From: Micromonospora ferruginea | GTDB taxonomy: Bacteria > Actinomycetota > Actinomycetes > Mycobacteriales > Micromonosporaceae | DNA: 64,000 nt | Direction: 5' to 3' | Assembly (NCBI RefSeq): GCF_013694245.2 | Contig: NZ_CP059322.2 | Coordinates: 6,393,001-6,457,000 of the forward strand | Shown here: positions 15,344-23,893 of the stretch, piece after piece | How positions within the stretch are numbered: position 1 is the first letter of the stretch | Layout: each line of letters opens with the position of its first letter | Notes under the pieces: model-generated | Seen by the model: the letters and a program-made list of their open reading frames with translations, nothing else | Databases searched by the model: none | What the model was told of the DNA's origin: nothing | Made by a program: the position numbers and the translations under genes

Positions 15344-17086
15344 ATGCGACCACGCGCAGCGGCCGCCGCGGGCGGTGCCATCGCACTGGTTGTGGCACTC
15401 GGTGCCTGCTCGGAGAACACGGGCGAGGGCACCAAGGTGGACGGCAACCGGCAGCAGACCGGGGTCATCGCCACCGATCCGAAGGACTCGCAGGGGCCGG
15501 CCGCCGAGATCGACGGCGCGGCCAAGGGCGGGACGTTCACCATCATCCGGGAGACCCCCATCTCCCACCTGGACCCGCAGCGGACGTACTCGTTCGCCGG
15601 TCTGATGGCCAACCCGCTCTTCGCCCGCTACCTGACCACCTGGAAGGACGACGGCAAGGGCGGCCTGGTCCTGGTGGGCGACCTGGCCGAGACCCCGGGC
15701 AAGAACGTCAACAACGACTGCAAGGTCTGGGAATTCACCATCAAGGACGGGGTGAAGTTCGAGGACGGCAGCCCGATCACCGCCAAGGAGATCGCGTACG
15801 GCATCGCCCGCTCCTTCGACCCCGACCTGACCGGCGGCCCGACCTACATCCAGGAGTGGCTGGCCGACAGCCCGCAGTTCGACACCAAGTGGGACTTCAA
15901 GAAGAACAAGACGTCGCTGCCGCCCGGCCTGACCACGCCGGACGACAAGACGCTGCGCTTCGAGTTCGCCAAGCCCCGCTGCGACCTGCCGTTCGCGGTC
16001 TCGCTGCCGACCACCGCGCCGCTGAAGCCGCAGGCGGACACCGGGGTCAACCTGGACCAGAAGCCGTTCTCGTCCGGCCCCTACAAGATCGCCAAGAACC
16101 AGGTCGGCGTCCAGCTCACCCTGGACCGCAACCCGAACTGGGACGCGAAGACCGACCCGGTGCGGCACCAGTACCCGGACCAGTTCGTGTGGACCTTCGG
16201 TCCGACCCAGGACGCCGCCAACAACCGGGTGATCGCCGACAACGGCGCGGACCAGAGCGCGCTGGCGTTCAACTCGGTGCCACCCGCGCTGGTCGCCAAG
16301 GTGGCCGGTGACCCGGCGCTGAAGTCCCGCACCCTGCTGTCCCCGACCCCGAGCGCGAACCAGCTCGTGATCAACACGCAGCGGGTCAAGGACCTGAAGA
16401 TCCGCCAGGCGCTCAACTACGCGATCGACCGGGAGGGCCTGGTCAAGGCGCTCGGCGGCCAGACCGTCGCCCAGCCGATGACCACGCTGATGCCGTCGTC
16501 GACCATCGGCTACAAGGCGTACGACGCCTATCCGGCGGGTGCCAACGGCAACCCGGAGAAGGCGAAGGAACTGCTCGGCGGCCAGACGCCGGAGCTGGTC
16601 CTCGGCGCCGCCGACAACACCGACGAGCAGCAGATCGCGGTCCAGCTCAAGGGCAACCTGGAGCGCGCCGGCTTCAAGATCACCGTCCGGAACATCCCGG
16701 ACGACGCGAAGCTGGACGAGGTCAAGAAGAAGAACAACCCCTGGGACCTCTACATCGGCAACTGGGCCGCCGACTGGCCGAGCGGCGCGTCGATCCTGCC
16801 GGTGCTCTACGACGGCCGCACCATCAAGGCCGAGGGCAACAGCAACCAGTCCTACTTCAACGACGACGCGATCAACGCCGAGATGGACCGGATCCTGGCC
16901 ATGCCCCCGGCCGACCAGGGCCCGGAGTGGGGCAAGCTCGACGAGCGGATCATGAAGGAGCACGCGCCTGTGGTGCCGCTCTACGTCGACGTGGCCTACA
17001 ACGTGCACGGCTCCAAGGCCGGCGGCGTCTTCATCTCGTCCGTCTTCGGCTACCCGAACTTCGTCAACGCCTTCGTCAAGCAGTAA
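15344..17086 (+). CDS. Family 5 extracellular solute-binding lipoprotein (peptide importer)
   Basis: A 580-residue protein. The signal peptide ends in lipobox LGAC, so Cys22 should be lipidated. It carries the SBP_bac_5 (OppA/DppA) features: a GGTFTIIRETPISHLDPQ strand, the DGVKFEDGSPITAKEIAYGIARSFDP signature block, and the IRQALNYAIDREGLVKAL helix. It would capture oligopeptides (or a similar ligand) and deliver them to the permeases encoded just upstream. GGAGGAGG gives a strong ribosome binding site. Its separate promoter region is usual for binding proteins needed in excess. The ligand is not predictable by eye. Confidence 0.93.
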   Translation: MRPRAAAAAGGAIALVVALGACSENTGEGTKVDGNRQQTGVIATDPKDSQGPAAEIDGAAKGGTFTIIRETPISHLDPQRTYSFAGLMANPLFARYLTTWKDDGKGGLVLVGDLAETPGKNVNNDCKVWEFTIKDGVKFEDGSPITAKEIAYGIARSFDPDLTGGPTYIQEWLADSPQFDTKWDFKKNKTSLPPGLTTPDDKTLRFEFAKPRCDLPFAVSLPTTAPLKPQADTGVNLDQKPFSSGPYKIAKNQVGVQLTLDRNPNWDAKTDPVRHQYPDQFVWTFGPTQDAANNRVIADNGADQSALAFNSVPPALVAKVAGDPALKSRTLLSPTPSANQLVINTQRVKDLKIRQALNYAIDREGLVKALGGQTVAQPMTTLMPSSTIGYKAYDAYPAGANGNPEKAKELLGGQTPELVLGAADNTDEQQIAVQLKGNLERAGFKITVRNIPDDAKLDEVKKKNNPWDLYIGNWAADWPSGASILPVLYDGRTIKAEGNSNQSYFNDDAINAEMDRILAMPPADQGPEWGKLDERIMKEHAPVVPLYVDVAYNVHGSKAGGVFISSVFGYPNFVNAFVKQ

Positions 17087-17101
17087 CCCCCGGCCCTGCC
17101 G

Positions 17102-17185
17102 GTAAGGAGGGGCCCCCTTTTAACACTCGTTGTTAAAAGGGGGCCCCTCCTATGCAGAATGCGTTAAGCGGGGCCCCCTCCTTAC
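17102..17185. repeat. Cluster of three 23-bp palindromic repeats; also terminator hairpin
   Basis: Copy 1 (17102-17124) and an inverted copy form a perfect 21-bp stem at 17105-17125/17131-17151 with a 5-nt loop. Another copy in the inverted orientation, GTTAAGCGGGG-CCCCCTCCTTAC, is at 17163-17185 and supplies the TAA stop of the S9 peptidase. The consensus is GTAAGGnGGGG...CCCCnnTTAAC. The cluster lies between convergent genes and should stop both transcripts. The same family recurs at 25863-25946. Confidence 0.8.
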
Positions 17186-19329
17186 ACCAGGTGGCGGCGG
17201 AGGAAGTCCAGCTCCAGGCGGAGCAGGCGCTCGGACACGCCGCCGGCCGCCAGGTGACTCGCCCCGGTCAGCGGCAACACCGCGTGCGGGCGGCCGGTGG
17301 ACAGCAGCGCGGCGGAGAGCCGCAGCGTGTGCGCGGCCAGCACGTTGTCGTCGACCAGGCCGTGCACCAGCAGCATCGGCCGGGCCTCGGCCGGGTCGCC
17401 GACCGGTTCGGCGGCCAGCTCGACCAGCGAGTGGTGGGCGTAGACGTCCAAGCCGTCCTCGGGCATGCCCAGGTAGCGCTCGCTGTACGCGGTGTCGTAC
17501 AACGCCCAGTCGGTGACCGGCGCGCCCACGATCGCGCAGGTGAACAACTCCGGGTGACGCAGCACCGCCAGCCCGGCCAGCCAGCCGCCGAACGACCAGC
17601 CACGCACCGCCACCCGGCCCAGGTCCAGGTCGGGGTGCTTGCCGGCGAGCGCGGTCAGCGCGTCCACCTGATCGGTCAGGATCACGTCCGCCACCCGGCG
17701 GTGGATCGCCTTCTCGAACGAGGGCGCGATGCCCGGCGTACCCCGGTTGTCGATGGTCACCACCGCGAAGCCCTGGTCGGCCCACCACTGCCGCTCCAGC
17801 CAGGCGCCGCGCGCCGCGATCACCTCCTGGTGACCGGGGCCGCCGTAGATGTCCACCAGCACCGGCAGCCGGGTGCCCTTGACGTGCTCGGTGGGGTAGA
17901 GCACCGCGCTGGGCAGCCGCCGGTCGGTCACCCGGACCAGCGTCGGCCGCGGGGCGTACGAGCTGGTGGCGGCGAGCGAGCGCAGCTCGGCCACCTCGCG
18001 GTCGCCGTGCCACACCCGCCAGCGGACCCCGGCGTGCTCCAGCGAGGCGACGCCGACCGCCAGCGTGGACCCGCCGATCGTGGCGGTGTGCCAGCCCGGG
18101 TCGCTGCCCATCCGGCGGGCGTCCATCCCGCCGCCGATGGCGGTCCGCACCCGGTAGAGGTGGCGCTGGCTCGGTTCGCCCTCGCTCGCCTCCACCAGCA
18201 GGTCGGCGGCCGTGCCCGGGCCGGCCGGCAGCCGCCCGACCACCCGCCGGACGTACAGCGAGGGCGGGGTGAGCAGCGTGCCGTCGGCGAACAGGCAGCG
18301 GGCGTCGTACCCGTCGTGGGCCAGTTCGCCGCCGACCAGCACCCGCCCGTCGGGCAGGTGCGCCGGGGTGCCCGGGATCGGCTCCACCCAGCGCGGGTCG
18401 GCCAGCTCGGCGTGCACCTGCGTCTCGCCGGTACGCGGGTCCACCGCGAGCACCAGGCCGTGCTGCTGCGAGCGCCGCAGCACCGTGATCAGCGGCCCGC
18501 CGTCGGCCCACTCGACCGAGCTGAGGTAGGGGTAGGTCTCCCGGTCCCAGTGCACGTCGACCCAACCGCCGTCGAGGTCGAGCAGGTGCAGGCTGACCTC
18601 CGCGTTCGGGCCGCCCGCCACCGGGTACGCCAACGACGTCGGCGGGCTCGCCGGCTCGGCCGGGTCGTGCAGGTACCAGCGGGGCAGGCGGGACTCGTCC
18701 ACCCGGGCAGCCAGCACCGACCGCCCGTCCGGGGCCCACCAGTAGCCCCGGTAGCGGTGGAACTCCTCGGCCGCGACGTGCTCGGCCAACCCCCAGGTCA
18801 CGCCGCTGTCCTCGCCGGCCAGCAGGTTGTCGGTGCCGTCCGGCTCGACCACCCGGAGCTGACCCCGGCGGACGCCCTCGGTGGCGTCGGTGACGTATGC
18901 CAGCCGCTCGCCGGTCGGGTCGGGTCGCGGATCGATCACCGGGCCGGCGGCGGCCACCTCGATCACGTCGCCGTGCACCAGGTCGGCCCGGAACAGTCGC
19001 CCGGCCAGCGCGAACGCGGCGATCCGCCCGGCGGCGTCCAGCGCGTACGAGCCGATGCCGCCGGAGCTGAGCCGCAGCCGCTCGCGCAGCGCCCGCTCGC
19101 CCGGCGCCAGGCGGGCCGGGTCGGCGTCCGCGCCCAGCAGCACCGCCGGGTCGGCGACCAGGCGTTCCTCGCCGCTGTCCACGTCGAGCAGCCAGAGCGC
19201 GTCGGTGGGGTCCTCCGGTCCCGCCGAGCGCAGGAAGAGCACCCGGCAGCCGTCGCCCGTGACGGTCACGGCGCGCGGCGCGCCATGGCTGAACCGACGG
19301 GTACGGGCGGCCAGCTCGGGGAAGTCCAC
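17182..19329 (-). CDS. S9 family peptidase (dipeptidyl peptidase IV/prolyl oligopeptidase type)
   Basis: A 715-residue protein with no signal peptide. An N-terminal beta-propeller (DPPIV_N) covers about residues 1-450, with WAEHVAAEEFHRYRGYWWAPDG-like features containing the Glu pair (AEE) that binds the substrate N-terminus in DPP4 enzymes. The alpha/beta hydrolase domain follows. The catalytic triad is Ser579 in GWSFGGW, Asp660 or Asp661 in HGLVDDNV and His692 in GASHLAAGG. It should release Xaa-Pro-type dipeptides in the cytoplasm. The GTG start at 19329 begins VDFPELAARTRRFSHG, matching the family length. The stop codon lies inside a palindromic repeat. Confidence 0.9.
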   Translation of the reverse strand: MDFPELAARTRRFSHGAPRAVTVTGDGCRVLFLRSAGPEDPTDALWLLDVDSGEERLVADPAVLLGADADPARLAPGERALRERLRLSSGGIGSYALDAAGRIAAFALAGRLFRADLVHGDVIEVAAAGPVIDPRPDPTGERLAYVTDATEGVRRGQLRVVEPDGTDNLLAGEDSGVTWGLAEHVAAEEFHRYRGYWWAPDGRSVLAARVDESRLPRWYLHDPAEPASPPTSLAYPVAGGPNAEVSLHLLDLDGGWVDVHWDRETYPYLSSVEWADGGPLITVLRRSQQHGLVLAVDPRTGETQVHAELADPRWVEPIPGTPAHLPDGRVLVGGELAHDGYDARCLFADGTLLTPPSLYVRRVVGRLPAGPGTAADLLVEASEGEPSQRHLYRVRTAIGGGMDARRMGSDPGWHTATIGGSTLAVGVASLEHAGVRWRVWHGDREVAELRSLAATSSYAPRPTLVRVTDRRLPSAVLYPTEHVKGTRLPVLVDIYGGPGHQEVIAARGAWLERQWWADQGFAVVTIDNRGTPGIAPSFEKAIHRRVADVILTDQVDALTALAGKHPDLDLGRVAVRGWSFGGWLAGLAVLRHPELFTCAIVGAPVTDWALYDTAYSERYLGMPEDGLDVYAHHSLVELAAEPVGDPAEARPMLLVHGLVDDNVLAAHTLRLSAALLSTGRPHAVLPLTGASHLAAGGVSERLLRLELDFLRRHLV

Positions 19330-19425
19330 GCCTGCAGATCGTAGGCGGGCGTCGGGCGTGATGTGGCCGACCTGGGCGGACGCATGACCGTCCGAGGGGC
19401 AGGACCGCCGGTTAGAGTGACGGGC

Positions 19426-20340
19426 GTGACGACGCTGCCCGACCGACGCCTCCTGCTGGTCCACGCGCATCCCGACGACGAGTCGATCGGCACCGGCGCG
19501 ACGATGGCGCACTACGCCGCCGCCGGCGCCCACGTCACGCTGGTGACCTGCACGTTGGGCGAGGAGGGCGAGATCCACGTGCCGGCGCTGGCCGGGCTCG
19601 CCGCGGCGGAGGCCGACCAGCTCGGCGGCTACCGGATCGGCGAGCTGGCCGACGCCTGCGCCGCGCTCGGCGTCACCGACCACCGGTTCCTCGGCGGCGC
19701 GGGCCGCTACCGCGACTCCGGGATGATGGGGCTGGCCACCAACGACCACCCGCGGGCGTTCTGGCGGGCCGATCTCGACTCCGCCGCCGGGCAGCTTCTC
19801 GAGGTGATCCGCGAGATCCGGCCGCAGGTCCTGGTCACCTACGACCCGAACGGCTTCTACGGCCACCCGGACCACATCCAGGCGCACCGGGTCGCCATGC
19901 GCGCGGTGGAGCTGGCCGTGGCCGAGGGGATCGCCCCGGCGAAGGTCTACTGGACGGCCATGCCGCGCAGCGTGCTGGACGCCGGCCTGGAGGCGTTCAC
20001 CGGGTCGTCGGACAATCCGTTCGCCGGCATCGACGACGCGTCGGAGCTGCCCTTCGGCACCCCGGACGCGCAGATCGCCGCGCGGATCGACGCCACCGAG
20101 CAGCACGCGGCCAAGGAGGCGGCGATGCGCGCGCACGCCACCCAGATCCCGGCCAACTCCTGGCTCTACGCGATCGCCGGCAACTTCGGCGCCGAGTTCA
20201 TGGGGGTCGAATACTTCACGCTCGCGGTCGGCGAGAAGGGCCCGGGCCGGGGTCGGTACGGCTGGGAGGACGACCTCTTCGCCGGGGTGGGGCGGGACGA
20301 ACCAGACCGCGCCCCGGTCGCGGCGGCCGGTCTCCGGTGA
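19426..20340 (+). CDS. mshB: N-acetyl-1-D-myo-inositol-2-amino-2-deoxy-glucopyranoside deacetylase
   Basis: A 304-residue PIG-L/MshB family zinc deacetylase. The metal motif HAHPDDES lies at about residues 13-20, with the second ligand region GHPDHIQAHR. LVTCTLGEEGEIHVPALAGLAA is an MshB-specific stretch, as is ATQIPANSWLYAIAGNFGAEFMGVEYF near the end. It catalyses step two of mycothiol synthesis (GlcNAc-Ins to GlcN-Ins). The presence of mycothiol also fits the mycoredoxin gene at 59.8 kb. GTG 19426 is chosen because homology begins at the next few residues. As in M. tuberculosis (Rv1170-Rv1171), a small membrane-protein gene follows with a GTGA overlap. Confidence 0.95.
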   Translation: MTTLPDRRLLLVHAHPDDESIGTGATMAHYAAAGAHVTLVTCTLGEEGEIHVPALAGLAAAEADQLGGYRIGELADACAALGVTDHRFLGGAGRYRDSGMMGLATNDHPRAFWRADLDSAAGQLLEVIREIRPQVLVTYDPNGFYGHPDHIQAHRVAMRAVELAVAEGIAPAKVYWTAMPRSVLDAGLEAFTGSSDNPFAGIDDASELPFGTPDAQIAARIDATEQHAAKEAAMRAHATQIPANSWLYAIAGNFGAEFMGVEYFTLAVGEKGPGRGRYGWEDDLFAGVGRDEPDRAPVAAAGLR

Positions 20341-20834
20341 CGTCGCCCGCCGTAGAAGTGCCGGTCCTGCCCGAGCCGCCGCCACCCGCCCCGCCGAGCC
20401 GGGCGGAGCGGGTGCTGGACCGCGTGTTGCGGGTGGCCGGCGGCGTGGTGGCCCTCTGGGCCGGCGTGCTGGCCGCGCTGCTCGACCTGATCTTCGCCAC
20501 CTGGGCGTGGGAGACGGTGCAGGGCCGGTCCGGCGGCGCCCAGGCGCTGGTCGGCATCGGGCTGGCGGTCGCCGGGATCGCCGCGGTGGCGGCCTCGACG
20601 GTGCTGCTCGGCTGGTTCGCGCACTCCTCGACGGGCAGCCGGTGGGCGGTCGCGCTGGTCGCGCTGCCGTGGTTCCTGGTGATCGTGGTGGGCGGCTTCC
20701 GCACCACCGAGGGCGATCTGGCGCTGGCCGGCGACAACGTGCTCGGCCTCGCGCTGATCGTGACCGGCGCGGTGACCTTCGCGGTGCTCGGCTTCCGGCA
20801 CGTCGTGACGCCACCCGCGCCCGCTGCCCGGTGA
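20337..20834 (+). CDS. Small integral membrane protein downstream of mshB
   Basis: A 165-residue protein. A proline-rich N-terminus (LPEPPPPAPP) precedes four predicted transmembrane helices: VVALWAGVLAALLDLIF, ALVGIGLAVAGIAAVAAST, WAVALVALPWFLVIVVG and VLGLALIVTGAVTFAVLGF. No catalytic motif is visible. The GTG start overlaps the mshB stop by four bases (GTGA), so it is translationally coupled to it. The position is that of Rv1171 in mycobacteria, so a conserved but unknown role is likely. Confidence 0.75.
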   Translation: MTSPAVEVPVLPEPPPPAPPSRAERVLDRVLRVAGGVVALWAGVLAALLDLIFATWAWETVQGRSGGAQALVGIGLAVAGIAAVAASTVLLGWFAHSSTGSRWAVALVALPWFLVIVVGGFRTTEGDLALAGDNVLGLALIVTGAVTFAVLGFRHVVTPPAPAAR

Positions 20835-20919
20835 GGTGCTGACGCCGCACCGGCGACGGTGGTAGACATTCCTGCCAGAGGCCCGCCGCGGTGGCGGGCG
20901 GTACGGCGGGAGGCGTGCG

Positions 20920-21384
20920 ATGGGTCAGCGGTGGCGTGCGGTCGGTGTGCTGGCGGCCGCGTTGTTCGCGGTCAACGTGGTGGCGCGGCTGGTCATCAGG
21001 TTCGCCTTCCCGGACGACGACACCGCCGCCAACCGGGTCTCCCTGGTGATGTTCCTGGCGATCGGCCTGGTCCTGGCCGGCGCCGCGTTCCGCTGGGGCG
21101 CCGCCCGCCCGCTCGGGCACTGGGCCGGTGACCTGGCCCTGGCGGTGGTCGCGGCGCTGGCGCTGACGGTCTTCGTCGGCCCGTTGCTGGTCGGCGAGAA
21201 CCCGTTCGGCGGTGGCGCCGGGCTCTTCTTCGCCCAGATCTGGCTCTATCTCGCGGCCACCGCGGCCGGTGTGCTGGTCGGCTACCTGACCCTCACCGCG
21301 CTCGGCCGGGACTTCCGGTCCCGCCAGCTCAAGCGGTACGCCGAGCTGAAGCAGTCCCGGCCCCGCAAGATCGTCCGCCGCTGA
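20920..21384 (+). CDS. Hypothetical four-TM membrane protein
   Basis: A 154-residue protein with four hydrophobic helices (VGVLAAALFAVNVVARLVI; LVMFLAIGLVLAGAAF; LALAVVAALALTVFVGPLL; IWLYLAATAAGVLVGYL). A basic cytoplasmic tail follows (RDFRSRQLKRYAELKQSRPRK). An 85-nt gap with GGGAGGCGTGCG before ATG 20920 separates it from the preceding gene. It ends one base before the convergent GNAT gene, with no terminator hairpin in between. I do not recognise the family. Confidence 0.7.
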   Translation: MGQRWRAVGVLAAALFAVNVVARLVIRFAFPDDDTAANRVSLVMFLAIGLVLAGAAFRWGAARPLGHWAGDLALAVVAALALTVFVGPLLVGENPFGGGAGLFFAQIWLYLAATAAGVLVGYLTLTALGRDFRSRQLKRYAELKQSRPRKIVRR

Positions 21385-21385
21385 G

Positions 21386-22336
21386 TCAGGGCGCCACCCG
21401 GGTGAGATAGGTGTGGTGGGTGGTGAAGCCGAGCCGGCGGTAGAGCGCCACCGCGCCGACGTTGCGCTGCTCGACCTGGAGGAAGGCGTGCGTGGCGCCC
21501 TCGGCCGCGGCCCAGCCGGCCAGGGCGCGCACCACCGCGCCGGCCAGCCCGCGCCGGCGGGCCTCCGGCAGCACCTCGAGCAGGCTCACGCCGAGCCACC
21601 GGCCCTCGCCGGTGACGGTGCCCCGGCCCACCGCGAGCAGCCGGCCGTCGACCCGCAGCTCGGCGAAGCGGATCCGGTCCACGGCGGTGAGCACGTGCCG
21701 GGCGGCCTCCGGCAGCCCGCCCTTGCGGTCGGCGGCGACCGCCAGCCAGTCGTCGGCGGGCGCGCCGGGCAGGGTCACCGGCGGCAGGTGCGGGTCGGCC
21801 GGCGCGGTCAGGGTGGCCAGCGGGACGGTCTGCACCAGCACCGGCGGGCGCGACGTCCAGCCGCGCGCGTCCAGCTCCGCGCCGACCGGGGCGGCCAGCG
21901 GCAGCGGCGTGTTCACCATCGCCGGCTGGCCGTGGTCGGCGTACCAGCGTTGCACCGCGTCCAGCGCCTCGGGCAGCGGCCGGTCCGGGTCGCCGATCGG
22001 CAGCGCGCTGTTCGCCCGCCCGGTCCAGCCGGCGGCGGAGCGCAGTCGCCAGTCGCCGAGCCGCCCGCGTACCGGCGCCGGCCAGGCCTCGTCGGCGGCG
22101 GTCTCCAGCGCGACGACGGCCGCGGCGGTCGGCCGCCGGGCCGGCGGCACCCGCTTGGCCCGGTGCACCTCGCCGACCGGTACGCGCAGCGGCCCGCCGT
22201 CGGTGGCCAGGGTGATGTGGGTCTCGCTCAGCTCGACCAGCTCGCCGAGCGCGTCGGTGAACAGCGGCCGGCCCTCGCGAATCCCCACAATCCGGCGGAC
22301 CACGATCCGGTGTCCCACGTCCTGCTGTCGGAGCAC
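21386..22336 (-). CDS. GNAT acetyltransferase with N-terminal beta-barrel-like domain
   Basis: A 316-residue protein. The C-terminal third is a GNAT domain: LEVLPEARRRGLAGAVVRAL is the acetyl-CoA loop and VEQRNVGAVALYRRLGF is motif B. The first about 65 residues (GHRIVVRRIVGIREGRPLFTDALG...VPVGEVHRAKRVPP) form an all-beta stretch conserved in actinobacterial GNATs of this size. A middle region (VWRY/ADHGQPAMVNTPLPL) looks like a degenerate second GNAT-like fold. The divergent promoter region with fdxA is only 79 nt. The substrate is unknown. Confidence 0.8.
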   Translation of the reverse strand: MLRQQDVGHRIVVRRIVGIREGRPLFTDALGELVELSETHITLATDGGPLRVPVGEVHRAKRVPPARRPTAAAVVALETAADEAWPAPVRGRLGDWRLRSAAGWTGRANSALPIGDPDRPLPEALDAVQRWYADHGQPAMVNTPLPLAAPVGAELDARGWTSRPPVLVQTVPLATLTAPADPHLPPVTLPGAPADDWLAVAADRKGGLPEAARHVLTAVDRIRFAELRVDGRLLAVGRGTVTGEGRWLGVSLLEVLPEARRRGLAGAVVRALAGWAAAEGATHAFLQVEQRNVGAVALYRRLGFTTHHTYLTRVAP

Positions 22337-22415
22337 GATCGACCCCCTCCCCGGCGAGATACTAGGCTCTTACCGTTGCGGATGATCGCGACGAGTCTTG
22401 CGGAGGAGAAGACCG

Positions 22416-22742
22416 GTGACCTACATCATCGCCGAGCCGTGCGTGGATGTGCTCGACAAGGCATGCATCGAGGAGTGCCCGGTCGACTGCATCTACGAGG
22501 GCAACCGGATGCTCTACATCCACCCCGACGAGTGCGTCGACTGTGGTGCCTGCGAGCCGGTCTGCCCGGTGGAAGCGATCTTCTACGAGGACGACGTGCC
22601 GGAGCAGTGGAAGGACTACACCGGCGCGAACTACGAGTTCTTCGAGGACCTGGGCTCGCCCGGGGGCGCCTCGAAGATCGGCAAGGTGGAGAAGGACGCC
22701 ACCTTCGTCGCCGCGCAGCCGCCGCGCGGCGAGGGCCACTGA
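22416..22742 (+). CDS. fdxA: 7Fe ferredoxin (3Fe-4S/4Fe-4S)
   Basis: A 108-residue ferredoxin. Cysteines 9, 17, 21 and 25 and the set C40-x2-C43-x2-C46-x3-C50-P give the seven-iron pattern: one [3Fe-4S] and one [4Fe-4S] cluster. The C-terminal half EQWKDYTGANYEFFEDLG is standard for actinobacterial FdxA/FdxC. It is a low-potential cytoplasmic electron carrier. The GTG start at 22416 follows GGAGGAGA at good spacing. It directly precedes and overlaps dapC, as in the mycobacterial Rv1177-Rv1178 pair. Confidence 0.95.
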   Translation: MTYIIAEPCVDVLDKACIEECPVDCIYEGNRMLYIHPDECVDCGACEPVCPVEAIFYEDDVPEQWKDYTGANYEFFEDLGSPGGASKIGKVEKDATFVAAQPPRGEGH

Positions 22743-23848
22743 GCCGGCCCACGCCGGTCTCGGCGCGGCTGCCCGAGTTCACCTGGGACACGCTGGACGC
22801 CGCGGCCGCCACGGCCGCGGCGCACCCGGGCGGTCTCATCAACCTCTCGATGGGCACGCCGGTCGACCCGGTGCCGCCGCTGATCCGGCAGGCGCTCGCC
22901 GACGCGTCGGACGCGCCGGGCTATCCGCTGACCGCCGGCACGCCCGCCCTGCGGGACGCCATCGCGGCCTGGGTGGCCCGGGCCTGCGGCGCGGGCGTCG
23001 ACGGGCTCGGCGTGCTGCCCACGATCGGCTCCAAGGAGCTGGTGGCCTGGCTGCCCACGCTGCTCGGGCTCGGCCCGGGTGACGTGGTCGTGGTGCCGTC
23101 GGTCGCCTACCCGACCTACGAGGACGGGGCCCGGCTGGCCGGCGCCACGGTGGTGCGCGCCGACTCGCTGACCGCGCTCGGCCCCGACCCCCGGGTCCGC
23201 CTGGTCTGGGTCAACTCGCCCGGCAACCCGACCGGGCGGGTGCTGCCCGCCGCCCACCTGCGCAAGGTGGTCGACTGGGCCCGGGAGCGCGGCGCGGTGG
23301 TCGCCAGCGACGAGTGCTACCTGCCGCTGGGCTGGGACGCCGAGCCCGTCTCGGTGCTCTCGCCGCAGGTCTGCGGCGGCTCGTACGCGGGCGTGCTGGC
23401 GGTGCACTCGCTCTCCAAGCGCTCCAACCTCGCCGGCTACCGGGCCGGCTTCGTGGCCGGCGACCCGGCGCTGACGGCCGAGCTGCTCAAGGTGCGCAAG
23501 CACGCCGGCATGATCGTGCCGGCCCCGGTGCAGGCCGCCATGGTGGCCGCGCTCGCCGACCAGGCGCACGCCGACGCCCAGCGGGAGCGCTACCGGGCCC
23601 GGCGGGAGACGCTGCGGGCCGCGTTCACCGCCGCCGGTTTCACCGTCGAGCACTCCGAGGCCGGGCTCTACCTCTGGTTGACCCGCGACGAGGACTGCTG
23701 GGACACCGTCAACTGGCTGGCCCGGCGCGGCATCCTGGTCGCCGCCGGCGTCTTCTACGGCCCGGCCGGCGCCCGGCACGTGCGGGTGGCGCTGACCGAG
23801 TCCGACGCACACGTCGACGCGGTGGCCGGGCGGCTCGCCGAGTCCTGA
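22739..23848 (+). CDS. dapC: Succinyldiaminopimelate transaminase
   Basis: A fold-type I PLP aminotransferase of about 369 residues. It has the actinobacterial DapC features INLSMGTPVDPVPPLI, GSKELVAWLPTLLGLGPGDVV, NSPGNPTGR, ASDECY and HSLSKRSNLAGYRAGF; the PLP lysine is in SLSKR. It converts N-succinyl-2-amino-6-ketopimelate with glutamate, between DapD and DapE, for lysine and peptidoglycan. No ATG, GTG or TTG lies between the fdxA stop and the conserved LPEFTWDTLD. The first plausible start is CTG 22739, overlapping the fdxA TGA and preceded by GAGGG; a GTG inside fdxA is the alternative. The start is therefore uncertain. Confidence 0.9.
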   Translation: MSRPTPVSARLPEFTWDTLDAAAATAAAHPGGLINLSMGTPVDPVPPLIRQALADASDAPGYPLTAGTPALRDAIAAWVARACGAGVDGLGVLPTIGSKELVAWLPTLLGLGPGDVVVVPSVAYPTYEDGARLAGATVVRADSLTALGPDPRVRLVWVNSPGNPTGRVLPAAHLRKVVDWARERGAVVASDECYLPLGWDAEPVSVLSPQVCGGSYAGVLAVHSLSKRSNLAGYRAGFVAGDPALTAELLKVRKHAGMIVPAPVQAAMVAALADQAHADAQRERYRARRETLRAAFTAAGFTVEHSEAGLYLWLTRDEDCWDTVNWLARRGILVAAGVFYGPAGARHVRVALTESDAHVDAVAGRLAES

Positions 23849-23893
23849 CACGCCGACCGTCGGCCCCGGAGCAGGGCCGGCGGCCGGCGCGGC

